Shown: positions 1 through 10,225, counted from the first letter of the stretch. The stretch is 35,998 nt of DNA from Lysobacterales bacterium (GCA_017302215.1 JAFLDX010000008.1:1-35998), one strand, 5' to 3'. Made by a program: numbers and translations. The notes: generated by a model not told the origin, from the sequence alone.

Positions 1-8
1 GGGTTGAG

Positions 9-1118
9 TCAGTTCGCGGCGGCGGCCAGGGCGGGGTCCTGGTCCACCGCGGTGGACGGCAGCTGTACCGACTGCAGGACCTGGGCGACGATGGCGTCGC
101 TGTCCAGGGCGCGGGCCTCGGCCTCGTAGCTGGGCATCAGGCGGTGGCGCAGCACGTCCGGGGCGATCGCGTGGATGTCTTCCGGCGTGACGAAATCGCG
201 CCCGGCGAGCCAGACGCGCGCGCGCGCGCAGCGGTCGAGCGCGATCGTTCCGCGCGGGCTCGCGCCCCAGGCGATCCAGCGTGCAAGGTCGTCGCCATGG
301 TCGGCAGCCGAACGCGTCGCGAGCACGAGCTGGACCAGATAGGTCTCGAGTGCCGGCGCGAGGTGCAGGTCGAGCACCTCTCGGCGCGCCGCGAAAACCT
401 GGTCCTGGCTGACCCGGCGTGCGGCGGCGACGGCCGTCGCAGCGGCGCCCTGGGCGCGCGCGCGCGCAAGGCGCAGGATCTCGGTCTCGGCGCCGGCGGC
501 GGGATAGTCGATGCGCACGTGCAGGAGGAAGCGGTCGAGCTGGGCCTCCGGCAAGGGATAGGTGCCTTCCTGCTCGATCGGGTTCTGCGTTGCCATGACG
601 AGGAACAGGCGCGGCAGCGCGAACGTCGCGCGACCGACCGTGATCTGGCGCTCGCCCATGGCCTCGAGCAGGGCCGACTGCACCTTCGCCGGCGCGCGGT
701 TGATCTCGTCGGCGAGGACGAGGTTGTGGAACAGCGGTCCGCGCTGGAACTCGAACTGCGCCGTCTGCGGCCGGTAGATCTCGGTGCCGGTCAGGTCGGC
801 CGGCAGCAGGTCCGGCGTGAACTGCACGCGGTGGAAGTCCGCCTCGATGCGCGCGGCGAGCTCCTTGATCGCCGTGGTCTTGGCCAGGCCGGGCGCTCCC
901 TCGACGAGCAGGTGGCCATCGGCGAGGAGGGCCACCAGCAGGCGCTCGACCAGCCGTTGCTGACCGATGATGCAGCGCGAGAGGTCCTCGCGCAGCGCGA
1001 CGAATGCGGCGCGGGGCGCGCCCGCAGCGGGTTCGGAAGTGTGCATGGTGCTCGGGAGATCCGCGGGGGGGTCCAATGATGTCATGGCGGCACGCCGCCG
1101 ACTCGGACCACGATTCAT
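9..1118 (-). CDS. MoxR-family AAA+ ATPase
   Basis: This is a MoxR-type AAA+ ATPase, a family thought to act as chaperone-like remodellers, usually paired with DUF58 and von Willebrand A proteins. The sequence shows a Walker A motif (GAPGLAKT), a Walker B motif (LVLADEINR), a sensor-1 stretch (ATQNP) and a late ASPRG motif matching sensor 2. The C-terminal lid helices are present. An ATG at 1118 preceded by a GGGGA stretch is the chosen start (369 aa). Later ATGs at 1085 and 1046 would give 358 or 345 aa, closer to the family's usual 320-350, so the N-terminus is uncertain. The gene lies 38 nt downstream of the EAL gene on the same strand. Its usual DUF58 partner would lie beyond the window edge, so the substrate cannot be judged. 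Confidence 0.9.
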   Translation of the reverse strand: MNRGPSRRRAAMTSLDPPADLPSTMHTSEPAAGAPRAAFVALREDLSRCIIGQQRLVERLLVALLADGHLLVEGAPGLAKTTAIKELAARIEADFHRVQFTPDLLPADLTGTEIYRPQTAQFEFQRGPLFHNLVLADEINRAPAKVQSALLEAMGERQITVGRATFALPRLFLVMATQNPIEQEGTYPLPEAQLDRFLLHVRIDYPAAGAETEILRLARARAQGAAATAVAAARRVSQDQVFAARREVLDLHLAPALETYLVQLVLATRSAADHGDDLARWIAWGASPRGTIALDRCARARVWLAGRDFVTPEDIHAIAPDVLRHRLMPSYEAEARALDSDAIVAQVLQSVQLPSTAVDQDPALAAAAN

Positions 1119-1156
1119 CGCGCGAGGTTTCCCCAACCAACGGCAGGGGTGGCGGC

Positions 1157-2308
1157 TCAGCCGTCGACGACCTCGTGCAGCGGCACCGGCCTGCCGATCA
1201 GCCAGCCCTGGGCATAGCCGCAGCCCATCTCGCCGAGTGCGTGCAACTGCTCCTCGGTCTCGACGCCTTCGGCGATCATCTCGCAGCCGAGTGCCTCGGC
1301 CATCGCCAGCACCGCCTTGACCAGGGCGACGCCGCGCGGCCGGTCGAGCGCACGCACGAAACTCTGGTCGAGCTTGATGCGATCGAAGTCGAGCGAGAGC
1401 AGCGGACCGAGGTTCGAGTAGCCGGTACCGAAATCGTCGAGCGCGACCTCCATGCCGGCCGCGTGGCAGCGTTCGATCAGGGCCGCGATCTCGGGGCTGT
1501 CGAGGACCAGGCTTTCGGTGATCTCGACCTCGAGGCGATCGGGCGGCAGGTCGCGCGCGGCGAGCTGCTCGAGCATGCGGTCGACGAGGCGCGGGTCCTC
1601 GATCTGGCGCGCCGAGACGTTCAGGGCAATGAACGGCAGCGGCGAGCGCCCGCGCCGGCGCAGTTCCGCCAGCATGTCGCAGACGCGGCCGAGCACGTAC
1701 TCGCCGACCGGCACGATCAGCGACGTCTCCTCGGCGAGTCGGATGAACTCGTTCGGCGATACCTGGCCGCGCTGCGGATGCTGCCAGCGGATCAGCGCTT
1801 CGTAGCCGGCGATCGTGTCACTCGCGATGTGCCGGATCGGCTGCAGGCGCACATCGAGCTCGCCGTTGGCGAGCGCGTTGCGCAGCTCGCTCTCGAGGCG
1901 GATCTTGTCGAACGCGGCGGCGTCACCGACCGCCGGGCCAGCGGCCGTCGGCTCGTCGCCGGTCAGCGTGGCCAATGCGGAGCGATACCGGGAGAGCTGG
2001 CCCAGCAGCAGGGCCCGCACGACTGGATCGGCGGCGGCGAGACGCTCGGCGAACTGGCTGCGATCGACCACGACGAGCACGCAGTCGCTGCGCGCGCGCG
2101 CCGTCGCCGATCGCGGCGCATCGTCGAGGACGGCCATCTCGCCGACCAGGGCGCCCGGCCCGAGCTCGCCGAGGATGCGCGCCTCGCCATGCTGTTCGGT
2201 GCTGACGACGACCTGCCCCGACTCGACGAGGAAGGCCGTGGTCGGGGCGTCGCCCTCGGCGAAGATCAATTCGCCGGCTGCGAACCGGCGGCGATGCGAC
2301 TGCTCCAT
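1157..2308 (-). CDS. Cyclic nucleotide-binding domain + EAL c-di-GMP phosphodiesterase
   Basis: This 383-residue two-domain signalling protein has no membrane segment. Residues about 8-95 form a cyclic-nucleotide-binding fold with a phosphate-binding-cassette-like stretch (VGEMAVLDDAPRSATA, residues 55-70). Residues about 135-380 form an EAL domain with its catalytic set apparently intact: E170-A-L, N230, E262 and E265 in EITES, D291-D292 in DDFGTGYSNL, K312 and E347 in AEGVE. There is no GGDEF domain, so the likely activity is hydrolysis of cyclic di-GMP to pGpG, gated by the N-terminal sensor. The ATG at 2308 was chosen because GGAGGG lies 4 nt upstream. A longer reading from 2455 would run through the terminator hairpin at 2420-2447. 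The ligand (cAMP, cGMP or none) is not visible from sequence. Confidence 0.92.
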   Translation of the reverse strand: MEQSHRRRFAAGELIFAEGDAPTTAFLVESGQVVVSTEQHGEARILGELGPGALVGEMAVLDDAPRSATARARSDCVLVVVDRSQFAERLAAADPVVRALLLGQLSRYRSALATLTGDEPTAAGPAVGDAAAFDKIRLESELRNALANGELDVRLQPIRHIASDTIAGYEALIRWQHPQRGQVSPNEFIRLAEETSLIVPVGEYVLGRVCDMLAELRRRGRSPLPFIALNVSARQIEDPRLVDRMLEQLAARDLPPDRLEVEITESLVLDSPEIAALIERCHAAGMEVALDDFGTGYSNLGPLLSLDFDRIKLDQSFVRALDRPRGVALVKAVLAMAEALGCEMIAEGVETEEQLHALGEMGCGYAQGWLIGRPVPLHEVVDG

Positions 2309-2419
2309 GCGACCCTCCGCGCGCCTGCGCCGATGGTGCCACCACGCGGCCGCGCGTGATAGCGCGATGCGCGGCTTCAGCATCGCCAAACAATGTGTCG
2401 CCCCGCGATCCTCACCAAA

Positions 2420-2447
2420 GCGAAGGGCCGCTTGCGCGGCCCTTCGC
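2420..2447 (-). terminator. Intrinsic terminator after the Ig-like lipoprotein gene
   Basis: There is a perfect 12-bp stem (2420-2431 with 2436-2447) around a 4-nt loop. Read on the minus strand it is followed by TTTGGTG. It lies 30 nt past the stop of the minus-strand lipoprotein gene and before the EAL gene. It therefore probably ends the upstream transcript and separates the two units. The T-run is short. Confidence 0.75.
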
Positions 2448-2477
2448 GTGTCCATCGGGCGCGGAGCGCCGACGTGC

Positions 2478-4748
2478 TTACGGCCCGCTCGTGCAGCTCG
2501 ACGGCGGCGGACCCGGATCCGGACTGAAGTTGATGCTGCCGTACACCGGGCCGAGGACCGTGACCGTCGCGGTCGGGCCGCCCTGGACGCCCGTGCTGAA
2601 CGTGCAGGTTCCCTGCGCGGGTGCGGTGCCCGGACAGACCGGCGCGAGCGTTCCGGACGTCACCACGGCCGTCGTGCGGCCATTGGATCCGGTCGGCGCG
2701 ATGATGCCGTTGATGCCGGGGCCGCCCGTGCACGTGCCGACGATCTGCGCGTTCGGCACGGGATTGCCCGAACCGTCCGTGAGCAGCAGCGTGACCGTGC
2801 CGCTGCCGTCCGAGATCGCCGACGGGAACGCCTGCAGCAGCAGGCTCGTGCTGACTTCGATCGGCACTTCGACCGGCTCGCCACCGGCCGTGAACACGAC
2901 CTGCGCGTCCGCATCGCTCGACGAGATGCCCGTGGTCACGACCGTGCCGGTCGTGCAGCCGTCGAGGCCGGTCGGATTGGCCAGGTAACCCGAGCCCGCC
3001 ACGCCGTCGATGCGACCGGTGCCGACGCCGAGGCCGCTGAAGCTGAAGCCGATGTAGGCACCGAGGATCGGCGAGTTGTACGCGTCGACGAGGCAGGCCG
3101 TAACCTGGGTCGTCGTGTTGCCTGCGATCGGCGTCGGGCTGATCGAAAGCACGGCGGGCGCGATGCCGGGCAGGCGCATCGGCTGGATGTCGCCGACCGT
3201 GCGTACCGTCGGCGAGGTCGCCGCATTGCCCTGGGCCCAGACGATCGCCGACTTGCCGAGGCGGGATACCGGGTAGTTGAGGCGCGTGCTGGCCACGCCG
3301 ATGTCGTTGGTCAGGGCCGACGCCGTGATGTTCGCTTCGGTCGCGCGACCGATCACGTACGGCAGCACGTTGCCGTAGTTGACCGAGGTGCCGGTCGTGT
3401 CGTTGCGGTTGAACGGGTTCGTGACCGTGAGGCTGGTCTGGCTGTTCACCGACTGCACGATGCGGATGTTCTCGAGATCGAAGTTGCCCTGAACGAGCTG
3501 GCCGAACACGAGCACGGTGTCGCCCGGACCTGCACCGCCACCGGCGGTCTGGAACTGGCCGGTCGGCGCGGTGAAGCCGGTGCCGCCCTCCACCGGATTG
3601 CCGTCGGAACCGGCGATCTGGAACGTGCCGCCACCGAGGCCCGGGAAGCCGCTGACCGGCGCGTCGACCACGCCGAACTGGATGTTCGTGCCCGGGATCA
3701 CCGGGGCACCCTGGCGGTCGGTCGCTTCGGCGCTGATCGTGAAGCTGTACGTGCCGTCCGGCGACCCGATCGGGTTGCCATCGGCGTCGACGCCTTCGTA
3801 GACGAGGTTCTGGCGGATCGCGTCGAGGTTCGGCGAGGTGATGACGAGGCCGAACAGCTTGCCGTCGGAGACGACCACGCTCGTGGTCGCGCTGATCGGA
3901 TCGCTGATGCCGTTCGAGACGTTGTTGTCCGAGCGATCGACGGTCGCGCGGATCTGCACCGGATTGTTCGGCGGCAGGCTCGTGCCCGACTGGAACGAAA
4001 CGGCCGCGATGCCGGCGACGGTGCGCGCCGTGACCGTGGCCCCGGTGCCCGACGGCCCGGACAGGATCGCGCCACCGGCGTCACCGACAATCTCGTAGCG
4101 CACGTTGTCGGCGCTGCCCGGGTCGGGCACCGGCTGGTTCGCGCCGTCGCGGACCTGCGCACTGATCATCGAGCTCGTCGCTCCGCCCGCACCCTGCACG
4201 TAGATGTTCGACGGCGAGGGCGTCAGCAGCACGCTGGCCGGCAGCGGCGTGGTGCCCTGCACGGTGATGACGAGCGTCTTGGTGACGGTGCGGCCCGTGC
4301 TCGGGTCGGTCGCCGAGGCCGTGATCGTCGCCGTTCCGGCGACGTCGTAGGAGTTCGCGAAGAACACGTACGAGCCGTTGTTGGTCGTCGCCGGGAAGGT
4401 CACGACGCGCGTGGCCATCTCGTTGATGTTGGCGGTCGACGGATCGTCCGGCGGCGACAGGCTGACCGTGCTCGGCGAGCTCGTCGTGAACGTCGCGTCC
4501 GCCGTCAGCGCGGTGATCGCACCGGCTGCATTGCGGTAGGTGAACTGCACTTCCGAAAGGAACGGCGAACCGGGATACGGCAGCACGTTGTTCGGATTGA
4601 GCGGCAGGGTCGTGCGCGTCGCGGTCAGCGTGATCGTGCCGTTCGCCGCCGGCGACGTGGCACCACCACCATCGCCGCCACCGCCCCCGCAGCTCGCGAG
4701 GACCAGGCTGGCGAGCAGCAGTCCGAGGGTCTTCAAGGGAAATCTCAT
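2478..4748 (-). CDS. Large Ig-like-repeat lipoprotein (probable surface protein)
   Basis: This 756-residue protein begins with a lipoprotein signal (MRFPLKTLGLLLASLVLASC). The lipobox LASC is followed at once by a Gly-rich spacer (GGGGGDGGG), so a mature N-terminal lipidated Cys is expected. The rest is a chain of beta-rich modules full of Thr, Ser, Val, Gly and Pro, with recurring phrases such as VTLLLTDGSGNPVPNAQI and GTATITASATDPSTG. These are typical of bacterial Ig-like (Big_1/invasin-type) domains; about five or six modules would fit. The ATG at 4748 has GGAG about 8 nt upstream; a start 7 codons earlier is less likely. The gene lies 87 nt after pilQ on the same strand. A role as adhesin or pilus-associated surface protein is only inferred from domain type and position. 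Confidence 0.8.
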   Translation of the reverse strand: MRFPLKTLGLLLASLVLASCGGGGGDGGGATSPAANGTITLTATRTTLPLNPNNVLPYPGSPFLSEVQFTYRNAAGAITALTADATFTTSSPSTVSLSPPDDPSTANINEMATRVVTFPATTNNGSYVFFANSYDVAGTATITASATDPSTGRTVTKTLVITVQGTTPLPASVLLTPSPSNIYVQGAGGATSSMISAQVRDGANQPVPDPGSADNVRYEIVGDAGGAILSGPSGTGATVTARTVAGIAAVSFQSGTSLPPNNPVQIRATVDRSDNNVSNGISDPISATTSVVVSDGKLFGLVITSPNLDAIRQNLVYEGVDADGNPIGSPDGTYSFTISAEATDRQGAPVIPGTNIQFGVVDAPVSGFPGLGGGTFQIAGSDGNPVEGGTGFTAPTGQFQTAGGGAGPGDTVLVFGQLVQGNFDLENIRIVQSVNSQTSLTVTNPFNRNDTTGTSVNYGNVLPYVIGRATEANITASALTNDIGVASTRLNYPVSRLGKSAIVWAQGNAATSPTVRTVGDIQPMRLPGIAPAVLSISPTPIAGNTTTQVTACLVDAYNSPILGAYIGFSFSGLGVGTGRIDGVAGSGYLANPTGLDGCTTGTVVTTGISSSDADAQVVFTAGGEPVEVPIEVSTSLLLQAFPSAISDGSGTVTLLLTDGSGNPVPNAQIVGTCTGGPGINGIIAPTGSNGRTTAVVTSGTLAPVCPGTAPAQGTCTFSTGVQGGPTATVTVLGPVYGSINFSPDPGPPPSSCTSGP

Positions 4749-4798
4749 GAGGGTTCTCCAGGCTCGCAATGGGGTGTCTGCACGATCGTCTCGAAGGT

Positions 4799-4818
4799 GG
4801 CGCCCTGCCGCGGGCGCC
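4799..4818 (-). terminator. Possible terminator after pilQ
   Basis: There is a perfect 7-bp GC-only stem (4799-4805 with 4812-4818) around a 6-nt loop, starting 17 nt beyond the pilQ stop. No T-run follows on the minus strand. It may attenuate rather than stop transcription, so read-through into the lipoprotein gene is possible. Confidence 0.35.
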
Positions 4819-4835
4819 GCCTGCCCCTGGACGTC

Positions 4836-7094
4836 TTATTTAAGGCTTTCGCTGAGGATGCGCGGCGTGACGAAGATCAACAGTTCGGCCTTCGTGTCGG
4901 TGCGCCCGGTCTTCTTGAACAGGTTGCCGAGGATCGGCACGTCGCCGAGGAACGGCACCTTGGTCAGGTCGTCGCGCTTCTCGACTTCGTAGACGCCGCC
5001 GAGCACGACCGTCTGGCCGTTGTCGACGAGCACCGAGGTGTTGATCTCGCGCTTGTCGAGCTGCGGCACCTGGCCACCACCCGGGTTGTCGATGAAGCCG
5101 GCGATCGCGTCCTTCTTGACCGCGAGGTTCAGCACGACGCGGTCGTCGGCGGTGATCGTCGGCGTGACCTTGAGCTCGAGCACGGCTTCCTTGAACTGCA
5201 CGGTCGCGGTGCCGTTGCCGGCGCCACCGCCCGAGTTCTGGAACGTCACGTAGCCGACCTCCTGGCCCTGCTTGATGACCGCTTCCTTCTGGTTGGCGGT
5301 GACCACGCGCGGGCTCGAGACGACCTCGCCACGGCCTTCGGTCTGCGCCGCCGACAGTTCGAGGTCGAGCAGGTAGTCCGCGCCGAGGATGGCGAGGCCG
5401 AAGCTGCCGGCCGGGTTCGCCGCAGGCAGGTTGACGTTGAGGCGGTCGTTGAGTGCACCCGGCACGAGTACGCCGCTGCCGATCGTGTTCGACGGATTGA
5501 CCACCGGCAGGCCGCTGCCGCCGGCGAAGCGGTTGCGCAGGGCGAGGTTGGTCATGCGATCGGTCGCGGTCGAGGAACCCGAGGTCGACACGACGTTGCC
5601 GTGGTTGTCCTCGTAGCCGCCGCTGATGCCGAACTTGACCCCGAGCTCGCGCGCGAACGTGTCGGTCGCGATGACGATGCGCGACTCGATCAGGACCTGC
5701 TGCACCGGGCGGTCGAGCACGGCGATGAGCTGGCGGATCTCGAGCACCTTCTGCGGCGTGTCGCTGACCAGCAGCGTGTTCGTGCGGTCGTCGTAGCTGA
5801 CCGTGCCGCGCTGAGAGAGGAAGCCGCGCTGCTGGTTCTGCCCGCCCTGGGCACCGGCCTGCTGGTTGCCCTTCGATTCCTGGGTGAGCAGGGCCGCGAT
5901 GTCGCGCGCGTTGCCGTAGCTGATCGGGATGTAGTCGGAGACGAGTTCGACCTTGTCCTCCATCTGCAGGCGCGCATCGGCGAGCGCCTGTTCGCGGTCG
6001 GCGATCTCCTTCTGCGGCGCGACCCAGATCACGTTGCCCTGCTTGCGCTGGTCGAGGCCCTTGGCCTGCAGCACGATGTGCAGGGCCTGGTCCCACGGCA
6101 CGTTGATCAGGCGCAGGGTGACGTTGCCCTGCACGCTGTCCGCGACGACGATGTTGAGGTCGGACACGTCGGCGATCAGCTGCAGCACGGAGCGCGTCGG
6201 GATGTCCTGGAAGTTGAAGGTCACGCGGCTGCCGTTGAACACGGGCTCGGCATTGCGGCCCTTGCTCTTGTCTTCCTCGCGCTTCGGCGCGATCTCGACG
6301 ACGTACTCGTTGCCGGTCTGGTAGGCGAGCTGCTCGAACGGCGGCTGCGCGGCGATGTCGAGGCGCACGCCACCACCGCGCGTGCGCGTGTCGACGTACT
6401 GGACCGGGGTGGCGAAATCGAGCACGTCGAGGCGCTGGGCCAGGTTCGGCGGCAGCTTGACGTTGAGCACGTCGAGGACGACGCGGTCGCCCTCGCGCTT
6501 GAGGTCGGCGGCAGCGCCGGGACCCGAGAAGCTCACGACGATGCGGCCTTCGCCGGCCTTGCCGCGCCGGAAGTCGACGTTGGTCACCTCGACCGCGGCG
6601 CTCGCCACGGCCTTGGTCGGGTTGGCGGCGGCGGCAGACGTCGCCGCCGGCGTGGAGCCGCTGATGCTCGAAGCGACGCTCACGATCAGCTGCTTGCCGT
6701 CGACGCGCGTCTCGTAGGCGGCCGGGCGGAACAGGTCGACGACGACGCGCGTGCGACCGGCCGCCTCGACCGCGGAAACGCCCGACGTGGCGCCCGCGCC
6801 GATGTCGATGCGCCGCTGGCTGAGGCCGTTGCGCGTATCCGCCAGATCGAGGGCGATGCGCGGCGGCGATTCGGTCGTGAACGCCTGCGGCACGCCGACC
6901 GCTTCGGAGAAGCGCAGGGTGATCTCGACGCGGCCACCCGGCTGTGCCGTGTAGCTCATGTCCTCGAGCACGTTTTCGGCCTGCGCAGTGCCCGCGACCG
7001 CGAACCCGATCAGGGCGAGCAGGCCGGCGAAGCGGAACCGTCTGCGCACTGCACCAGGCACGCGCCCGTGGATGTCGTTAGCTGTCGTACTCAT
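4836..7094 (-). CDS. pilQ: Type IV pilus secretin PilQ
   Basis: PilQ is the outer-membrane secretin through which the type IV pilus exits and retracts. The 752-residue product begins with a basic region and hydrophobic core ending in AGTAQA, a signal peptide of about 39 residues. Two AMIN peptidoglycan-binding domains follow (about 40-130 and 165-250). Next come an STN/N0 domain containing FNFQDIPTRSVLQLIADVSD, an N1 domain with VPWDQALHIVLQ, and the C-terminal secretin domain with VVSSPRVVTANQKEA and VPFLGDVPILGNLF. The length is normal for the family. The ATG at 7094 has GGGGGTGA upstream. It is the last gene of pilMNOPQ, 23 nt after pilP, and would work with the inner-membrane PilMNOP complex. 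Confidence 0.97.
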   Translation of the reverse strand: MSTTANDIHGRVPGAVRRRFRFAGLLALIGFAVAGTAQAENVLEDMSYTAQPGGRVEITLRFSEAVGVPQAFTTESPPRIALDLADTRNGLSQRRIDIGAGATSGVSAVEAAGRTRVVVDLFRPAAYETRVDGKQLIVSVASSISGSTPAATSAAAANPTKAVASAAVEVTNVDFRRGKAGEGRIVVSFSGPGAAADLKREGDRVVLDVLNVKLPPNLAQRLDVLDFATPVQYVDTRTRGGGVRLDIAAQPPFEQLAYQTGNEYVVEIAPKREEDKSKGRNAEPVFNGSRVTFNFQDIPTRSVLQLIADVSDLNIVVADSVQGNVTLRLINVPWDQALHIVLQAKGLDQRKQGNVIWVAPQKEIADREQALADARLQMEDKVELVSDYIPISYGNARDIAALLTQESKGNQQAGAQGGQNQQRGFLSQRGTVSYDDRTNTLLVSDTPQKVLEIRQLIAVLDRPVQQVLIESRIVIATDTFARELGVKFGISGGYEDNHGNVVSTSGSSTATDRMTNLALRNRFAGGSGLPVVNPSNTIGSGVLVPGALNDRLNVNLPAANPAGSFGLAILGADYLLDLELSAAQTEGRGEVVSSPRVVTANQKEAVIKQGQEVGYVTFQNSGGGAGNGTATVQFKEAVLELKVTPTITADDRVVLNLAVKKDAIAGFIDNPGGGQVPQLDKREINTSVLVDNGQTVVLGGVYEVEKRDDLTKVPFLGDVPILGNLFKKTGRTDTKAELLIFVTPRILSESLK

Positions 7095-7117
7095 CTAGGT
7101 CACCCCCAACGGGTCGG

Positions 7118-7666
7118 TCATTTCTTGTTGGCATCCGCCAACGCAATCGTGGCATGGCGCTCCGCCCAGCCGCCGGTGTCGTTCGCGACGAGTTCGACCA
7201 GTTCGATCTGGCTCTCGTTGATGGCGGTGATGCGGCCGTAGTTCTGGCCCACGTAGTCGCCCGGCTTGACGCGCCGGATGACGCCTTCGGGATCCTTCAG
7301 CAGTCCCTCGGGCGCCGCAGGCGAGCCGAGCGTGCCGACCATCTTGAGGCCGTCGAGCGGAAACGCCTCGAGCGGCTCCGGCGTGCGGTTCTTGTCCGGG
7401 CGCGGCCCTGCGGTCTTTTCCTCTTCCTCGACCTTGTCCATCGGGACGTTGAACGGATCGCGGTCCTCGGGTGCGCGCAAGGTGTACTCGAAACTCTCGA
7501 ACGTCTTGATGACAGGCGGGGGCTGCAGGGGCTGGCCCTTCTTGGCCTTCTCCTGACGGACCCACTGCTCGACCTCGTCGACGCCGGACGTGCAGCCGGC
7601 GAGCGCGGCGAGGAACACGGCGACCAGCGAAGCCTTGGCGAACATGCGCGTGACGGCTCGGGACAT
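7118..7666 (-). CDS. pilP: Type IV pilus assembly lipoprotein PilP
   Basis: PilP is an inner-membrane lipoprotein that links the PilN/PilO dimer to the periplasmic domain of the PilQ secretin. The 182-residue product has a short basic N-terminus, a hydrophobic stretch and the lipobox LAGC. A Pro-rich flexible region follows, then the family's YTLRAPEDRDPF motif and a beta-sandwich core ending in YVGQNYGRITAINESQIELVEL. The ATG at 7666 follows the pilO stop by one base (TGACATG) and has GGAGG inside the end of pilO. A start 31 codons earlier would lie wholly within pilO and gives an Arg/Pro-rich leader that hides the lipoprotein signal, so it is rejected. Confidence 0.95.
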   Translation of the reverse strand: MSRAVTRMFAKASLVAVFLAALAGCTSGVDEVEQWVRQEKAKKGQPLQPPPVIKTFESFEYTLRAPEDRDPFNVPMDKVEEEEKTAGPRPDKNRTPEPLEAFPLDGLKMVGTLGSPAAPEGLLKDPEGVIRRVKPGDYVGQNYGRITAINESQIELVELVANDTGGWAERHATIALADANKK

Positions 7667-7667
7667 G

Positions 7668-8387
7668 TCACTTGCCTCCCTTCGGTGCCGCCGGCCTGGC
7701 GCCGGGCTTCTTCGGATCCTTCGCTGCGGCGGCCGCCTCGGCTGCGGCGATTTCCGCATCGTCGAGGTAACGGTAGGTCTTGACCGTGCCTTCGAGGGTC
7801 AGCGTGCCGCCGGGCGGAGCGGCAACGCCCTTGCCCTTGGCCGCCGGAGCAGCCGCGCCGCCCGAGGGCTTCAGGGCGACGTCGTGCATGGTCAGGATGA
7901 CGACGCGCGGCAACGACGCGACCGCGCTGATGAACGCGCCGAACTGGTGGTAGGTGCCGGACATGCGCAACTGGATCGGCTTCTCGGCATAGAAGCCCTT
8001 CATGACCTCGGGACCGGGCTGGAACAGTTCGTTGGTGATGCCGGCCGCGAGCGCGGCCTGCGAGATGGCGAGGATCAGCTTCGGCATCTCGGTCTTGCCG
8101 GGCAGCTGTCCGATCAGCTGGCGCAGCTCTTCCTTCATGTCCTCGAGCTGCTTCTCGTAGGCCTCGAGGTTGACCACCTGGGCCTGCTTCTTCGAGAAGT
8201 CGGCCTTCAGCGTGGTTTCCTTGGCCTGGACGCGCTTGAGCTCGTCCTGCTGCTCGCTGATCTTGAACCACCAGCCGAGGATGAGGATCAGCGCAATGAT
8301 CAGCACCGCGAAGAAGACCTTGATCGACTTCGGCCAGCCGCCGACGTTGTTGCGGTCGAGGTTGCGCAGGTCGTCGAAGAAACTCAT
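7668..8387 (-). CDS. pilO: Type IV pilus inner-membrane protein PilO
   Basis: PilO forms a heterodimer with PilN in the inner membrane and helps pass force or signals from the PilM side to PilP and PilQ. The 239-residue product has a short cytoplasmic N-terminus and one membrane segment (about residues 24-42, VFFAVLIIALILILGWWF). A coiled coil follows (about 45-95, rich in Glu, Gln and Lys), then a ferredoxin-like periplasmic domain containing MSGTYHQFGAFISAVASLPR. The C-terminus is a low-complexity Ala/Lys/Pro tail. The start codon overlaps the pilN stop (ATGA at 8384-8387), indicating translational coupling. Confidence 0.96.
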   Translation of the reverse strand: MSFFDDLRNLDRNNVGGWPKSIKVFFAVLIIALILILGWWFKISEQQDELKRVQAKETTLKADFSKKQAQVVNLEAYEKQLEDMKEELRQLIGQLPGKTEMPKLILAISQAALAAGITNELFQPGPEVMKGFYAEKPIQLRMSGTYHQFGAFISAVASLPRVVILTMHDVALKPSGGAAAPAAKGKGVAAPPGGTLTLEGTVKTYRYLDDAEIAAAEAAAAAKDPKKPGARPAAPKGGK

Positions 8388-9117
8388 GGCTTCTTCTCCT
8401 CGGCCTTGGCCGGTGCCGGTGCGGCCGCAGCCGGAGCGGGCTTGGCCATCAGCTGGGTCGCGGCATCGTTGAGCTTGGCCTCGAGGTCGACCGGCTTCGC
8501 TGCCGCCGCCGTCTCGGCGCCCGGTGCCTTCGGCACGGGCAGTTCATTGGCGTTCTGGGCGTCCTCGGGCTTCTTCAGTCGCAGCGACAGCGAGAACACG
8601 TACGGCATCTTCTTGTCGATGCCGGGCTTGCCTTCCTGGCTTTCGATCTTGGCCAGGTCGGAACGACCCATCTGCGGCGAATTCTCCATGTTGCGCATGT
8701 AGGTCGCCACGCGCGTGCTCGATTCGGCCAGGCCCTCGAGCGTGAGCACGTCGTTGGCCTGCTTGAGCGAGGTCAGGCGCGTGCCGTTCGGTATGGTCTT
8801 GGCGAGCTGGTCGAACAGGTGGACCATCTGCGAGCGGTTCGCCTGCAGATCCTCGATGATCTGCTTGCGCGCGAGCAGTTGCGAACGCGTCTTCTCGAGA
8901 TCCTTGATCTTCTCGATCTTCACATCGAGTTCCTTGATCTGCTTGTCCAGATAGGTGTTGCGCGCCGTCTGGTCATCGATGCGCTGGCCCATCCAGTAGC
9001 TCGCGCCGAGGAACACGAGCACGGCCGCCAGCGCGGATGCGCCGAGCATCATGTAGAACTCGCGCTCGCGCTGCTTGCGACGTTCGGCTCGCCACGGCAA
9101 CAGGTTTATTCTGGCCA

Positions 9118-9118
<1 letters not shown>
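8384..9118 (-). CDS. pilN: Type IV pilus inner-membrane protein PilN
   Basis: PilN is a bitopic inner-membrane protein that binds PilM through its cytoplasmic N-terminus and PilO through its periplasmic part. The PilM-binding motif INLLPWR is at residues 4-10. One membrane segment follows (about 22-43), then a coiled coil (about 45-95) and a ferredoxin-like domain with MVHLFDQLAKTIPNGTRLTSL. After residue about 190 there is an Ala/Pro/Lys-rich tail longer than in many relatives. The start codon overlaps the pilM stop (TGATG at 9116-9120). Length (244 aa) is slightly above the usual 180-220 because of that tail. Confidence 0.96.
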
Positions 9119-10200
<1,082 letters not shown>

Positions 10201-10225
10201 TTACGAGCGAAAGATGCGCTTTCAC

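Noticed and set aside
2041..2110. CG-rich alternating stretches such as gcgcgcgcgc (also near 211-230 and 450-470)
   Set aside because: They are short, lie within coding genes and follow from Arg/Ala codons in GC-rich DNA; no repeat array or regulatory role is supported.
1815..7241. A 1808-residue open frame on plus across the EAL, lipoprotein and pilQ genes
   Set aside because: It is antisense to three confident genes and has an Arg/Asp/Ala-rich shadow composition typical of GC-rich DNA; no domain is visible.
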